64,000 bases of DNA from Priestia aryabhattai B8W22 (GTDB lineage: Bacteria; Bacillota; Bacilli; Bacillales; Bacillaceae_H), in contig NZ_JYOO01000009.1 in NCBI RefSeq assembly GCF_000956595.1, positions 62,001 through 126,000 on the forward strand, given 5' to 3'. How positions within the stretch are numbered: the first letter of the stretch is position 1; every line of letters starts with the position of its first letter. Shown piece by piece: positions 8,286 to 13,991 of the stretch. Both the position numbers and the translations under genes were made by a program. The notes below the pieces were generated by a model. It did not search any database and was not told the origin of the DNA. It worked only from the letters and a program-made list of their open reading frames with translations.

Positions 8286-9074
8286 TTGAACGCAAAGCTT
8301 ATTCATGAAAATGAAAAGATTTTTTTCATTCTATGTATGGTTATCAGCTTATTAACCTATTTGCTTTTAATTATTTCACTCGTCGGTATTATCTACATTG
8401 CAATCGGTTTTTTAATTACATTTATGCTCCACGGTTTCTCTATTGCTCAAATTCGCAATAATGGAGTTAGATTGACAGAGAAGCAGTTCCCGCACACTTA
8501 TCATCAGGCAAAACATTTATCTTCAGAGCTGGATTTAGAGCTGCCCGATATTTATATTATTCAATCAGGCGGCTTATTAAACGCGTTTGCTACACGTTTT
8601 TTTGGACGTCACTTTGTCGTTTTATACTCGGATATTGTTGAAATGATTGAAGATAATCAAGAAAAAGAACTTTCTTTTATTATTGCCCACGAATTAGTTC
8701 ATATAAAACGTAAGCATACACTCTACCACTCACTTATTCTACCTGCTCTTTGGGTTCCTTTTTTAGGAAAAGCTTACTCTAGAGCCTGTGAATATACATG
8801 TGATCGCATAGCTTCCGTTGCGATTGGTAATGCAAAAGCTGCCACTCAAGCACTCACTATACTTGCGGTTGGGCGTTGTCTAAATAAAAAAGTAAATCAG
8901 GAGGAATTTGTTCATACGCACTCACAGGAAAAAGGTTTTTTTATGTGGTTGAATCAAGCCACTTCAACTCACCCTCCTATCGCTCATCGTATTAAAGAAA
9001 TTAATTACTTAGCACAGCATCCGGAACTGTTTGATCTTGATTCTAACGCATTTCAAACAAATGAAATTGCATAA
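8286..9074 (+). CDS. M48-family zinc metalloprotease, membrane-anchored
   Basis: 262 residues. Two hydrophobic segments cover about residues 12-50. The peptidase M48 (HtpX/Ste24-like) core has HELVH at residues 135-139 (two zinc ligands and the catalytic glutamate) and the third ligand in 'RACEYTCDR' near Glu169. Such enzymes degrade misfolded membrane proteins or process peptides; the substrate here is unknown. The start is TTG at 8286, five bases after the end of TAGGAGGTTC with a good AGGAGG at 8272-8277. It is shorter than HtpX (about 290 residues). Confidence 0.85.
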   Translation: MNAKLIHENEKIFFILCMVISLLTYLLLIISLVGIIYIAIGFLITFMLHGFSIAQIRNNGVRLTEKQFPHTYHQAKHLSSELDLELPDIYIIQSGGLLNAFATRFFGRHFVVLYSDIVEMIEDNQEKELSFIIAHELVHIKRKHTLYHSLILPALWVPFLGKAYSRACEYTCDRIASVAIGNAKAATQALTILAVGRCLNKKVNQEEFVHTHSQEKGFFMWLNQATSTHPPIAHRIKEINYLAQHPELFDLDSNAFQTNEIA

Positions 9075-9079
9075 ATGGA

Positions 9080-9107
9080 AAAAAGCCCTGACACGTCAGG
9101 ACTTTAT
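9080..9107. terminator. Hairpin between the M48 gene and spoVIF
   Basis: AAAGCCCTGAC pairs imperfectly with GTCAGGACTTT, with a very short loop, between the two convergent genes. A short T-stretch follows on the plus strand. Confidence 0.55.
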
Positions 9108-9121
9108 ATAAAAACATTAAA

Positions 9122-9379
9122 TCATTTTTTCTCATTTAGCATTTTAGCGATGGTCGCAAAATCAATGGACTGATTATTGTTTGCAATCGCCTTAACAATT
9201 TGTTCTTCTTTTTGTTTTGAAATTGGCTTATTCGCAATTTGTGCTACTCGCTTTACAATATTACGCACCGTTTGCTCATCTTTAAAGTTAGCATTTTGTA
9301 CAGAATTCGCAAGCTCAAAAATATCCTTCATATTAACGCCTGTTTTCTTTTCTATATTTTTAAACATATTATTATCCAT
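9122..9379 (-). CDS. spoVIF: Sporulation stage VI protein F, SpoVIF
   Basis: 85 residues matching the SpoVIF (YjcC) family: 'MFKNIEKKTGVNMKDIFELA' at the N-terminus, then 'VRNIVKRVAQIANKPISKQKE' and 'DFATIAKMLN' near the end. In B. subtilis SpoVIF is needed for coat assembly late in the mother cell and affects GerE-dependent genes. AGGAGG lies nine bases before the ATG. Upstream, AC-N17-CATACGATG resembles a sigma-K promoter. It follows the helicase yjcD as in B. subtilis and opens the sporulation island that ends with cotO. Confidence 0.85.
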   Translation of the reverse strand: MDNNMFKNIEKKTGVNMKDIFELANSVQNANFKDEQTVRNIVKRVAQIANKPISKQKEEQIVKAIANNNQSIDFATIAKMLNEKK

Positions 9380-9406
9380 TTTGCATGACCTCCTTTATTT
9401 ATACTT

Positions 9407-9434
9407 CATCGTATGCACCATGTGCCTAGATGGT
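9407..9434 (-). promoter_or_regulatory. Sigma-K-like promoter of spoVIF
   Basis: Read on the minus strand: AC, 17 bases, CATACGATG (9415 down to 9407), one mismatch to the CATANNNTA consensus. A 7-bp inverted repeat (GCACCAT/ATGGTGC, 9415-9436) fills the spacer and could be a regulator site. Confidence 0.45.
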
Positions 9435-9450
9435 GCCCTTTACATTTAAT

Positions 9451-9489
9451 AAAAAAATAAAGTGCGAGTGAAACTTCACCCGCACTTTT
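9451..9489 (-). terminator. Terminator of the yjcZ-type gene
   Basis: AAAGTGCGAGTGAA pairs imperfectly with TTCACCCGCACTTT. On the minus strand it is followed by TTATTTTTTTATT, giving a good T-run downstream of the yjcZ-type gene. Confidence 0.75.
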
Positions 9490-9512
9490 CTGTGCCTTAT
9501 TCATAGAAGGGA

Positions 9513-9635
9513 TTAATTGTAAAAACAAACACAACCAACAATAATTAATAGAATGAATAATACAACGATTAACGCAAAACCACCGCCGTAGCCACCACCG
9601 TAACCACAACCACCGTAGCCAAATCCGCAGCCCAT
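9513..9635 (-). CDS. YjcZ-family sporulation micro-protein
   Basis: 40 residues: a glycine/tyrosine/cysteine-rich N-terminus ([15 protein letters not shown]) followed by one hydrophobic membrane segment of about 17 residues ([17 protein letters not shown]) and a short tail ending FYN. This is the classic architecture of YjcZ/YczN-type small sporulation proteins of Bacillaceae, which occur in many paralogs. The ATG codon ends at 9635 and follows AGGGGGTG. A near-perfect sigma-K promoter lies about 30-60 bases upstream. It is too short for usual ORF calling. Confidence 0.85.
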   Translation of the reverse strand: MGCGFGYGGCGYGGGYGGGFALIVVLFILLIIVGCVCFYN

Positions 9636-9665
9636 AATATTACACCCCCTCTGTTTTACTCTCTA

Positions 9666-9693
9666 TACTGTATGTTCACTCAAATGATTTTGT
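9666..9693 (-). promoter_or_regulatory. Sigma-K promoter of the yjcZ-type gene
   Basis: On the minus strand: AC at 9693-9692, a 17-base spacer, then CATACAGTA (9674 down to 9666), an exact match to CATANNNTA. This agrees with late mother-cell expression. Confidence 0.65.
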
Positions 9694-9722
9694 ATGGGCT
9701 TTTCAACTGTGTACATTAAATT

Positions 9723-9902
9723 TCATTGTCCAAACGGATCTTCAGCATCTTGCTCATCAAGTCTTTTTACATTTTGCTGCAGTTTCCTCTCTTGCTGTTC
9801 CATCTGCTTTTCTGCTTTTTCTACTTCTTTCATTCTCTTTCGATGTTCTCCCATCATATGCTGTTCAAAAAACCGTTCAAATTCATCGAAAAAATCCGGC
9901 AT
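9723..9902 (-). CDS. Small charged helical protein, unknown function
   Basis: 59 residues, MPDFFDEFERFFEQHM followed by a continuous, strongly charged helix rich in Glu, Gln, Lys and Arg with heptad-like spacing, ending in DPFGQ. A coiled coil is likely. GAGAGGTG upstream of the ATG (codon ending at 9902) supports this start. A frame extending to 10004 would run through a terminator hairpin and is unlikely. The family is not recognised. Its position in the sporulation island between a YjcZ-type gene and a coat-like gene hints at a spore role, by location only. Confidence 0.6.
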   Translation of the reverse strand: MPDFFDEFERFFEQHMMGEHRKRMKEVEKAEKQMEQQERKLQQNVKRLDEQDAEDPFGQ

Positions 9903-9936
9903 CTCTACACCTCTCTCCACTCTCCACTCCATGTAA

Positions 9937-9965
9937 AAAAGCATTGTCCGAGTGACAATGCTTCT
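9937..9965 (-). terminator. Terminator of the 58-residue gene
   Basis: A perfect 10-bp stem (AAGCATTGTC/GACAATGCTT, 5-base loop) is followed on the minus strand by TTTTTTAC. It ends the gene at 9971-10147 and lies directly before the next small gene. Confidence 0.8.
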
Positions 9966-9970
9966 ATTGC

Positions 9971-10147
9971 TTATCGCTTTGGTAACTTTGAACCGCAGCC
10001 GCAACCACCTTGTTTTGGAGAAGGGTACTGGACTGGCTTAGGAATAGCCTGCCCTTTCTTCACCGATTGTTTTGTCATTGGTTGTGGATGATAAGGCAGG
10101 GGCTGAGGGTATTGATTAGGATTATAATTATAATGATAATACATCAT
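9971..10147 (-). CDS. Tyr/Pro/His-rich 58-residue protein with CGCG end, spore-coat-like
   Basis: 58 residues starting MMYYHYNYNPNQYPQPLPYH, rich in Tyr, Pro, His, Asn and Gln. A lysine-rich middle and a GGCGCGS motif follow near the C-terminus. Composition of this sort, with tyrosine for cross-linking and cysteine pairs, is common among small spore coat proteins. GGAGGG precedes the tandem ATG codons by 4 and 7 bases; either could be used. The gene has its own downstream terminator. No known family is recognised and the spore role is inferred from composition and location. Confidence 0.65.
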   Translation of the reverse strand: MMYYHYNYNPNQYPQPLPYHPQPMTKQSVKKGQAIPKPVQYPSPKQGGCGCGSKLPKR

Positions 10148-10214
10148 GTTTCCCTCCTTTTTACAGCATCCTATCTATAACATTATATTCAGGACTAAAG
10201 AAAGACGTTCTATC

Positions 10215-10601
10215 TTATTTGTCCATTTTGCGCTGCATGGACAAAAATAAATCCGTGCTGTTTTTTGGCTTTCTTACTCGTGATCTTTCTCCTCCCTTTT
10301 GCTCTGTCACTTCACGCAGCCGTTTTTGCAGCTCTTGAATGGTTCCTTGTGCTTCATGATTGTACTGTACAATGGACTGTTCGGTTTTTGATTTTTGTTC
10401 ATTGACGCATGCTTTAAGCCAATCTATTTTTTCCTCTAGTTTTCTTTTTTCTTCTTCATGCTTTTGCTTTAATTCCGCTAACTCTTCCTTAATATCTTCA
10501 TATTCAAATTCTTGATGTTTGAATTTTTGATATTCTTCTTTATAAAAAGCCAATTCTGACTTCAATGAAGCAATATATTGTTTTGTTTTTTCCTCACTCA
10601 T
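10215..10601 (-). CDS. Coiled-coil protein, unknown function
   Basis: 128 residues, almost entirely predicted helix. Residues 3-100 are rich in Glu, Lys, Gln and Leu with heptad character ('EELAELKQKHEEEKRKLEEK'), and the C-terminal tail is basic ('RSRVRKPKNSTDLFLSMQRK'). I chose the ATG whose codon ends at 10601, nine bases after GGAGGA. The GTG three codons upstream abuts that sequence. The gene may be cotranscribed with the 58-residue gene downstream, since I see no terminator between them. Function unknown. The coiled-coil protein at 11745 in the same island could be a partner (inference). Confidence 0.65.
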   Translation of the reverse strand: MSEEKTKQYIASLKSELAFYKEEYQKFKHQEFEYEDIKEELAELKQKHEEEKRKLEEKIDWLKACVNEQKSKTEQSIVQYNHEAQGTIQELQKRLREVTEQKGGERSRVRKPKNSTDLFLSMQRKMDK

Positions 10602-10862
10602 GCCCTTCACTCCTCCATTATAAATAACCCACTACTTCTAAAAAATCAGTTAAAGATGAATAACACTTTTTATTAACATGAATATGCTGTAATTGAGTTT
10701 ATTATTTCCTTCATTTTTTATGCTCGCTCCAACTAGAATTTATTCCGATAAATTCCGCTTTTACTAAGGAACATAAAAGCAGGTCATTCATACACTATAG
10801 TAGTCCGATACCTAGTAACGAAAAGCGTAAAGGAAGGACAATTACAATTAGGAGGTTTAAAA
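10602..10862. other. Divergent intergenic region of the spore island, 261 bp
   Basis: It separates the minus-strand coiled-coil gene from the plus-strand gene at 10863. The plus-strand half holds a strong sigma-K promoter match. On the minus strand I found no complete sigma-E, sigma-K or sigma-G match. Confidence 0.5.
10770..10797 (+). promoter_or_regulatory. Sigma-K promoter of the gene at 10863
   Basis: AAC (10770-10772), 16 bases, CATACACTA (10789-10797). This is an exact match to the CATANNNTA -10 box with the correct spacing to an AC -35 box. It predicts late mother-cell expression. Confidence 0.65.
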
Positions 10863-11606
10863 ATGGGAGAACTTTTTGAATCATTATGTATCCGCGTGCC
10901 TAAAGTGTACGACTGGGTTAGACGTCAAGTTGTTTTACCACAAATCTTTACGAACGACACTTCATTATTTGAAGAAGAAGCACTTAAAGATTTAGGGCAT
11001 GACGTAGAAGTGGAAATTATTTTAACAGATAGTGACGGTAAACCTGTGGATCCTTCAGATGAAGATGCACTGGATAAAGTAATTGAACTTGTGCCACACG
11101 GTGGTCGCCGCGCTAGAAAAATCGTGTTACCAGATGGAGAAGTGGTTATTCTTCATGAAGTTAGATTGTCAATCAGTGGGTTCTATAAGATTAAGTTAAT
11201 TGATTTAGGTGGTCATCACAAACATCATGAACTTACTTCTTGCAATATTCCATGGAAGACACATCAAACGTTTTACCTTTGTGCTCCAGAAGGCACAGAG
11301 CCAGTTGTTCACCTTGATTCTTTTGAAGGATCCGGCGGTTCTATCAGATTGTCACACTGTGACTTACAGCTGTTAAGCTTTGAGCTCGTGTTATGTTTCA
11401 GTGTACAAATTGAAAAAGATGTTAAAATTGAAGTGGAAGGCAGCTTCTGCTATCCTCGCCCTGAAATTATAGATGCAGCCAGCGGTTGCGCACCTGTTGA
11501 ATATCCACCTCAATGTGAAGCGATTTTCCCTGGAAGACGCCACCATCACGATGATTGTGAGGAAAGCAGCAGCTACGAAAGTTCTTTTGAAACAGATTTT
11601 GATTAA
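10863..11606 (+). CDS. Putative spore-surface protein, family not recognised
   Basis: 247 residues. The N-terminus 'LCIRVPKVYDWVRRQVVLPQ' is followed by a beta-rich middle (residues about 40-200) with two histidine clusters: HHKHHE near residue 120 and RRHHHDDCEESS near the C-terminus. The tail is acidic and Ser-rich. There is no signal peptide or membrane segment. The opening resembles the start of Firmicute spore-associated proteins of the DUF3794/SPOCS type, from memory and unverified. AGGAGG lies seven bases before the ATG, and a sigma-K promoter match is 65 bases upstream. It is most likely a late spore coat or exosporium component. It stands where B. subtilis carries other coat genes. 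Confidence 0.6.
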   Translation: MGELFESLCIRVPKVYDWVRRQVVLPQIFTNDTSLFEEEALKDLGHDVEVEIILTDSDGKPVDPSDEDALDKVIELVPHGGRRARKIVLPDGEVVILHEVRLSISGFYKIKLIDLGGHHKHHELTSCNIPWKTHQTFYLCAPEGTEPVVHLDSFEGSGGSIRLSHCDLQLLSFELVLCFSVQIEKDVKIEVEGSFCYPRPEIIDAASGCAPVEYPPQCEAIFPGRRHHHDDCEESSSYESSFETDFD

Positions 11607-11618
11607 TTAGATACCATC

Positions 11619-11646
11619 AGAGGAGAATATTTCTCCTCTTTTTTCA
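11619..11646 (+). terminator. Terminator after the gene at 10863
   Basis: AGAGGAGAA pairs with TTCTCCTCT across a 3-base loop and continues into six T residues. Confidence 0.85.
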
Positions 11647-11744
11647 TCGTTTACAAGCTTTGTGCATACATATAAATAAAACTGCTGTGGGCAGCTTAGG
11701 TTTACAAAATTAATTCATAGCTCAGCAGGAAAGGAGACTACTAG

Positions 11745-12578
11745 ATGAGTCGTAACTCCCCTTCCCCTAAAGATGATTTAACTCAATTAAAACAAAAGCT
11801 CATTCACTATAAATCAGAAATTCGGCACGTACAAAACCAATTAAAAAGCTATGAACGAGCTTTAGAACGAGAAAAAGAAAATACATCGTTTTGGAAGAAA
11901 AAACACGCTGAGACGCTTTCTACATCTGAAAAAGAAGTAGAAATTGAAGGATTAGAAAAAGAGCTGGATTTACTGAGAAACGAGCTTTCTGAACAAAAAA
12001 TTATTGCAGAAGCATTTCGAGAAAAAGCCTCGAGAAAACAGCCCGTTATTGAAGAAAAGATTGTGGAAAAAGTAATCGAAAAAATTGTAGAAAAACCCGT
12101 GGAAAGATTTGAAAAGAGTGATATCCTCTGTTTTTTTCAACATTCTTTACTGCTGCCAGAACAAGATGAAAGCGAGCTGATGATATTCGGCAACGTAATT
12201 ATTCAAAATCAAACGAGCAGTACTTTACGCTCTCCCGTGCTTTGCTTAAAAATGAAGCCCAATGCTTCGGCTATATTAAGCGGGAAGATCATTGATGAAA
12301 AAGACATTGAAGTTTCTAGTATCCCCTCTGCTTCTTTAGAATGGCGCTATGCTCATCCAAAATGGAACGAAAAAATTCAAAATGACGGTGAATATTGGAT
12401 CAAACCTATTAAGCAAACCGTATTAAAGCCAAAAGACAAATTACTATTTGACTCTTTTCAAGTAGTCATTCCGCTGTCCTCTGATACGACTTCATTTATT
12501 CTAGAAGGCTTTTTTTATAGCGAAGAGTGGCAAGAAGGTATCCCTTTTTTAAATAAAGTTGTACTAAATTTCCCTTAA
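11745..12578 (+). CDS. Two-part protein: N-terminal coiled coil plus C-terminal beta domain, unknown function
   Basis: 277 residues. Residues 8-120 are a long coiled coil rich in Glu and Lys, ending in a repeat-like stretch ('EEKIVEKVIEKIVEKPVERF'). From residue 125 a beta-rich domain follows with 'NVIIQNQTSSTLRSPVLCLKMKP', 'WRYAHPKWNEKIQNDGEYWIKPI' and 'FILEGFFYSEEW'. No signal peptide. GGAGAC precedes the ATG. I do not recognise the family. The helical stalk plus beta head would suit a structural or scaffold role, and the spore island location suggests the coat or exosporium (inference). Confidence 0.6.
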   Translation: MSRNSPSPKDDLTQLKQKLIHYKSEIRHVQNQLKSYERALEREKENTSFWKKKHAETLSTSEKEVEIEGLEKELDLLRNELSEQKIIAEAFREKASRKQPVIEEKIVEKVIEKIVEKPVERFEKSDILCFFQHSLLLPEQDESELMIFGNVIIQNQTSSTLRSPVLCLKMKPNASAILSGKIIDEKDIEVSSIPSASLEWRYAHPKWNEKIQNDGEYWIKPIKQTVLKPKDKLLFDSFQVVIPLSSDTTSFILEGFFYSEEWQEGIPFLNKVVLNFP

Positions 12579-12582
12579 TTAT

Positions 12583-12615
12583 TAAAAGACATATTGATGT
12601 TCAATATGTCTTTTA
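12583..12615. terminator. Bidirectional terminator
   Basis: A perfect 15-bp stem (TAAAAGACATATTGA and its complement) with a 3-base loop between the convergent gene ends at 12578 and 12626. Confidence 0.8.
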
Positions 12616-12625
12616 ACTCGTCCAT

Positions 12626-12961
12626 TTATTTCATAAACGATTCTATAATTCCCGCACATCCTGCAATAGCTAAGATTGTAATGATAGGAATAGCAATGTG
12701 TGGGACCGCTACATAACTAAAGTAAATCCCTACCGCACACCATATGCCCGTACACCAATAACAGCTGAGCAGCTCTCCAATCCATCTTTGCAGTCCCTTC
12801 CCTTTTATCTCTAGGTAAGTTACCGTATTTCCTTGTTCATCTTGATCTTCTACGATTTTGTGAAACGGTTTACGAATAAACACTGTAATTTTATCAAAAA
12901 CAATTAGACGAGTAAGTCGAAACGTCGCAAAGACAAATAATGTTAGATAAATCCATGTCAT
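12626..12961 (-). CDS. yjcA: DUF1360 membrane protein YjcA
   Basis: 111 residues of the DUF1360 (YjcA) family. An N-terminal helix carries the hallmark 'FATFRLTRLIVFDKITVFIR', a polar loop with 'KPFHKIVED' and an acidic stretch follows, then 'ELLSCYWCTGIWCAVGIYF' (cysteine-rich) and a last helix, about three membrane segments in total. In B. subtilis yjcA lies in the same coat-gene neighbourhood and is expressed in sporulation; its biochemical role is unknown. I start at the second ATG (codon ending at 12961), six bases after GGAGGA. Confidence 0.8.
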   Translation of the reverse strand: MTWIYLTLFVFATFRLTRLIVFDKITVFIRKPFHKIVEDQDEQGNTVTYLEIKGKGLQRWIGELLSCYWCTGIWCAVGIYFSYVAVPHIAIPIITILAIAGCAGIIESFMK

Positions 12962-12997
12962 CTTCATTCCTCCGTGCATTCACAAACTTGTGAAAAT

Positions 12998-13030
12998 AAA
13001 AGCTAACGTGCTTCTTCACTGTTAGCTTTT
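12998..13030. terminator. Terminator between cotO and yjcA
   Basis: AAAAGCTAACGTG pairs with CACTGTTAGCTTTT around a 6-base loop. It serves cotO on the minus strand, so yjcA probably has its own promoter. Confidence 0.75.
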
Positions 13031-13038
13031 AGAATCAC

Positions 13039-13551
13039 TTAAATTTTAACGATAGATATGGTCTGAATATCATGAAATGTCAATACTGTTTTCTCTTTAT
13101 TAGGAGGAACGCTTACGTATAAACTTCCTTCTTTTAATTCTAAAATTGTTCCTATATATTTTTGGTTTTGACACGTAATTTCACAAATTGGCTGAGACAT
13201 ATGAGGCGGGAAGCTGCATAGAAATTCAACTTTTTCTTTAATCGTCATAGACTGAAACATTTTATTTGGCTTTTTAGTCTCTGATTGCGGTATATCCACG
13301 GGAACAATTGAACGCTCTTCCTCTTTTTCTTGCTTAATCTCTTCCACTTTTTCTACGTCAGGCTCTTTGACTTCTTGAATGGAAGAAAAGCTGGGCTCTT
13401 CTTTTAACACATGCTCTTTCTCTATTCCTTTATCGTCTTGCTGTTTTGAACTAAAATAATATTGCATAGAACGCTGGTTTTGCGTAGCGTTTGGCTGGAC
13501 AATGTACATTAGCGGCTCATTTTCTTCTGACTTAGATTTTGAGTTAGTCAT
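13039..13551 (-). CDS. cotO: Spore coat protein CotO-like
   Basis: 170 residues. The N-terminal 'EPLMYIVQP' and the C-terminal domain of about 70 residues ('TIKEKVEFLCSFPPHMSQPICEI', then 'YIGTILELKEGSLYVSV' and 'TFHDIQTISIVKI') fit the CotO (YjbX) family. The middle is a variable acidic, Glu/Lys-rich linker. In B. subtilis CotO is an outer-coat morphogenetic protein controlled by CotE. The ATG codon ending at 13551 follows GGAGGT by seven bases. Upstream is CATACATT, a sigma-E/sigma-K-like -10 box without a well-placed -35. It ends the sporulation island. Confidence 0.75.
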   Translation of the reverse strand: MTNSKSKSEENEPLMYIVQPNATQNQRSMQYYFSSKQQDDKGIEKEHVLKEEPSFSSIQEVKEPDVEKVEEIKQEKEEERSIVPVDIPQSETKKPNKMFQSMTIKEKVEFLCSFPPHMSQPICEITCQNQKYIGTILELKEGSLYVSVPPNKEKTVLTFHDIQTISIVKI

Positions 13552-13689
13552 GAAGCATACCTCCAATTGCTTGTTATCGTTCTTTTAAAAATGTATGCTT
13601 GCACACGGAAAAACTTGTTTATTTTTTTGCGGTAGCCTTTTTGGAATTAAAATCAGCGCTGTACTTTTGTTTCCAGCATTTGAAAAAAC

Positions 13690-13950
13690 ACAATAAAAGA
13701 GGTTGAGATATAACGAAATTAATTCAATCTAAAGACGCACAAATAGGATACATTAGCTGAGCCGCTTGTTACACCGCAGCTGATTCCCGTGCAAGACTTC
13801 GCTTTGCCCTCCCATCAACTGCTAGAAGGAACTAAACAGATAAAACCTATATTCACCATAACAAAAAAAAAACCGAACCACTAATCAAAAATTTTGATCA
13901 ATGGTTCGTTTTTCACTTGGGCTAAAATACTTTTGTCTCAGCCTTTTACT
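13690..13950 (-). repeat. Dispersed MITE-like repeat, full copy B
   Basis: About 260 bp filling most of a 440-bp gene-free gap. The left end starts GAGGTTGAGATATAAC, and the right end, read on the minus strand, is AAGGCTGAGACAAAAGTATT; together they form imperfect terminal inverted repeats. An internal block (GTGCAAGACTTCGCTT, then CATCAACTGCTAG) recurs in the copy at 36425-36712. A hairpin (13874-13908) followed on the minus strand by a run of ten T residues lies downstream of yjbQ and is its probable terminator. No ORF lies inside. Confidence 0.7.
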
Positions 13951-13991
13951 CTCATTCAATCAGGTAGAAAACTAAATCCAGCTAAATATCT

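Noticed and set aside
9406-9609. Trp/Arg-rich minus-strand frame
   Set aside because: It is a shadow of the real YjcZ-type gene (9513-9635), whose Gly-codon repeats read as Trp/Arg in another frame.
9726-10091. Plus-strand frame of 121 codons
   Set aside because: It runs antisense to two small genes with good ribosome-binding sites and through a terminator hairpin.
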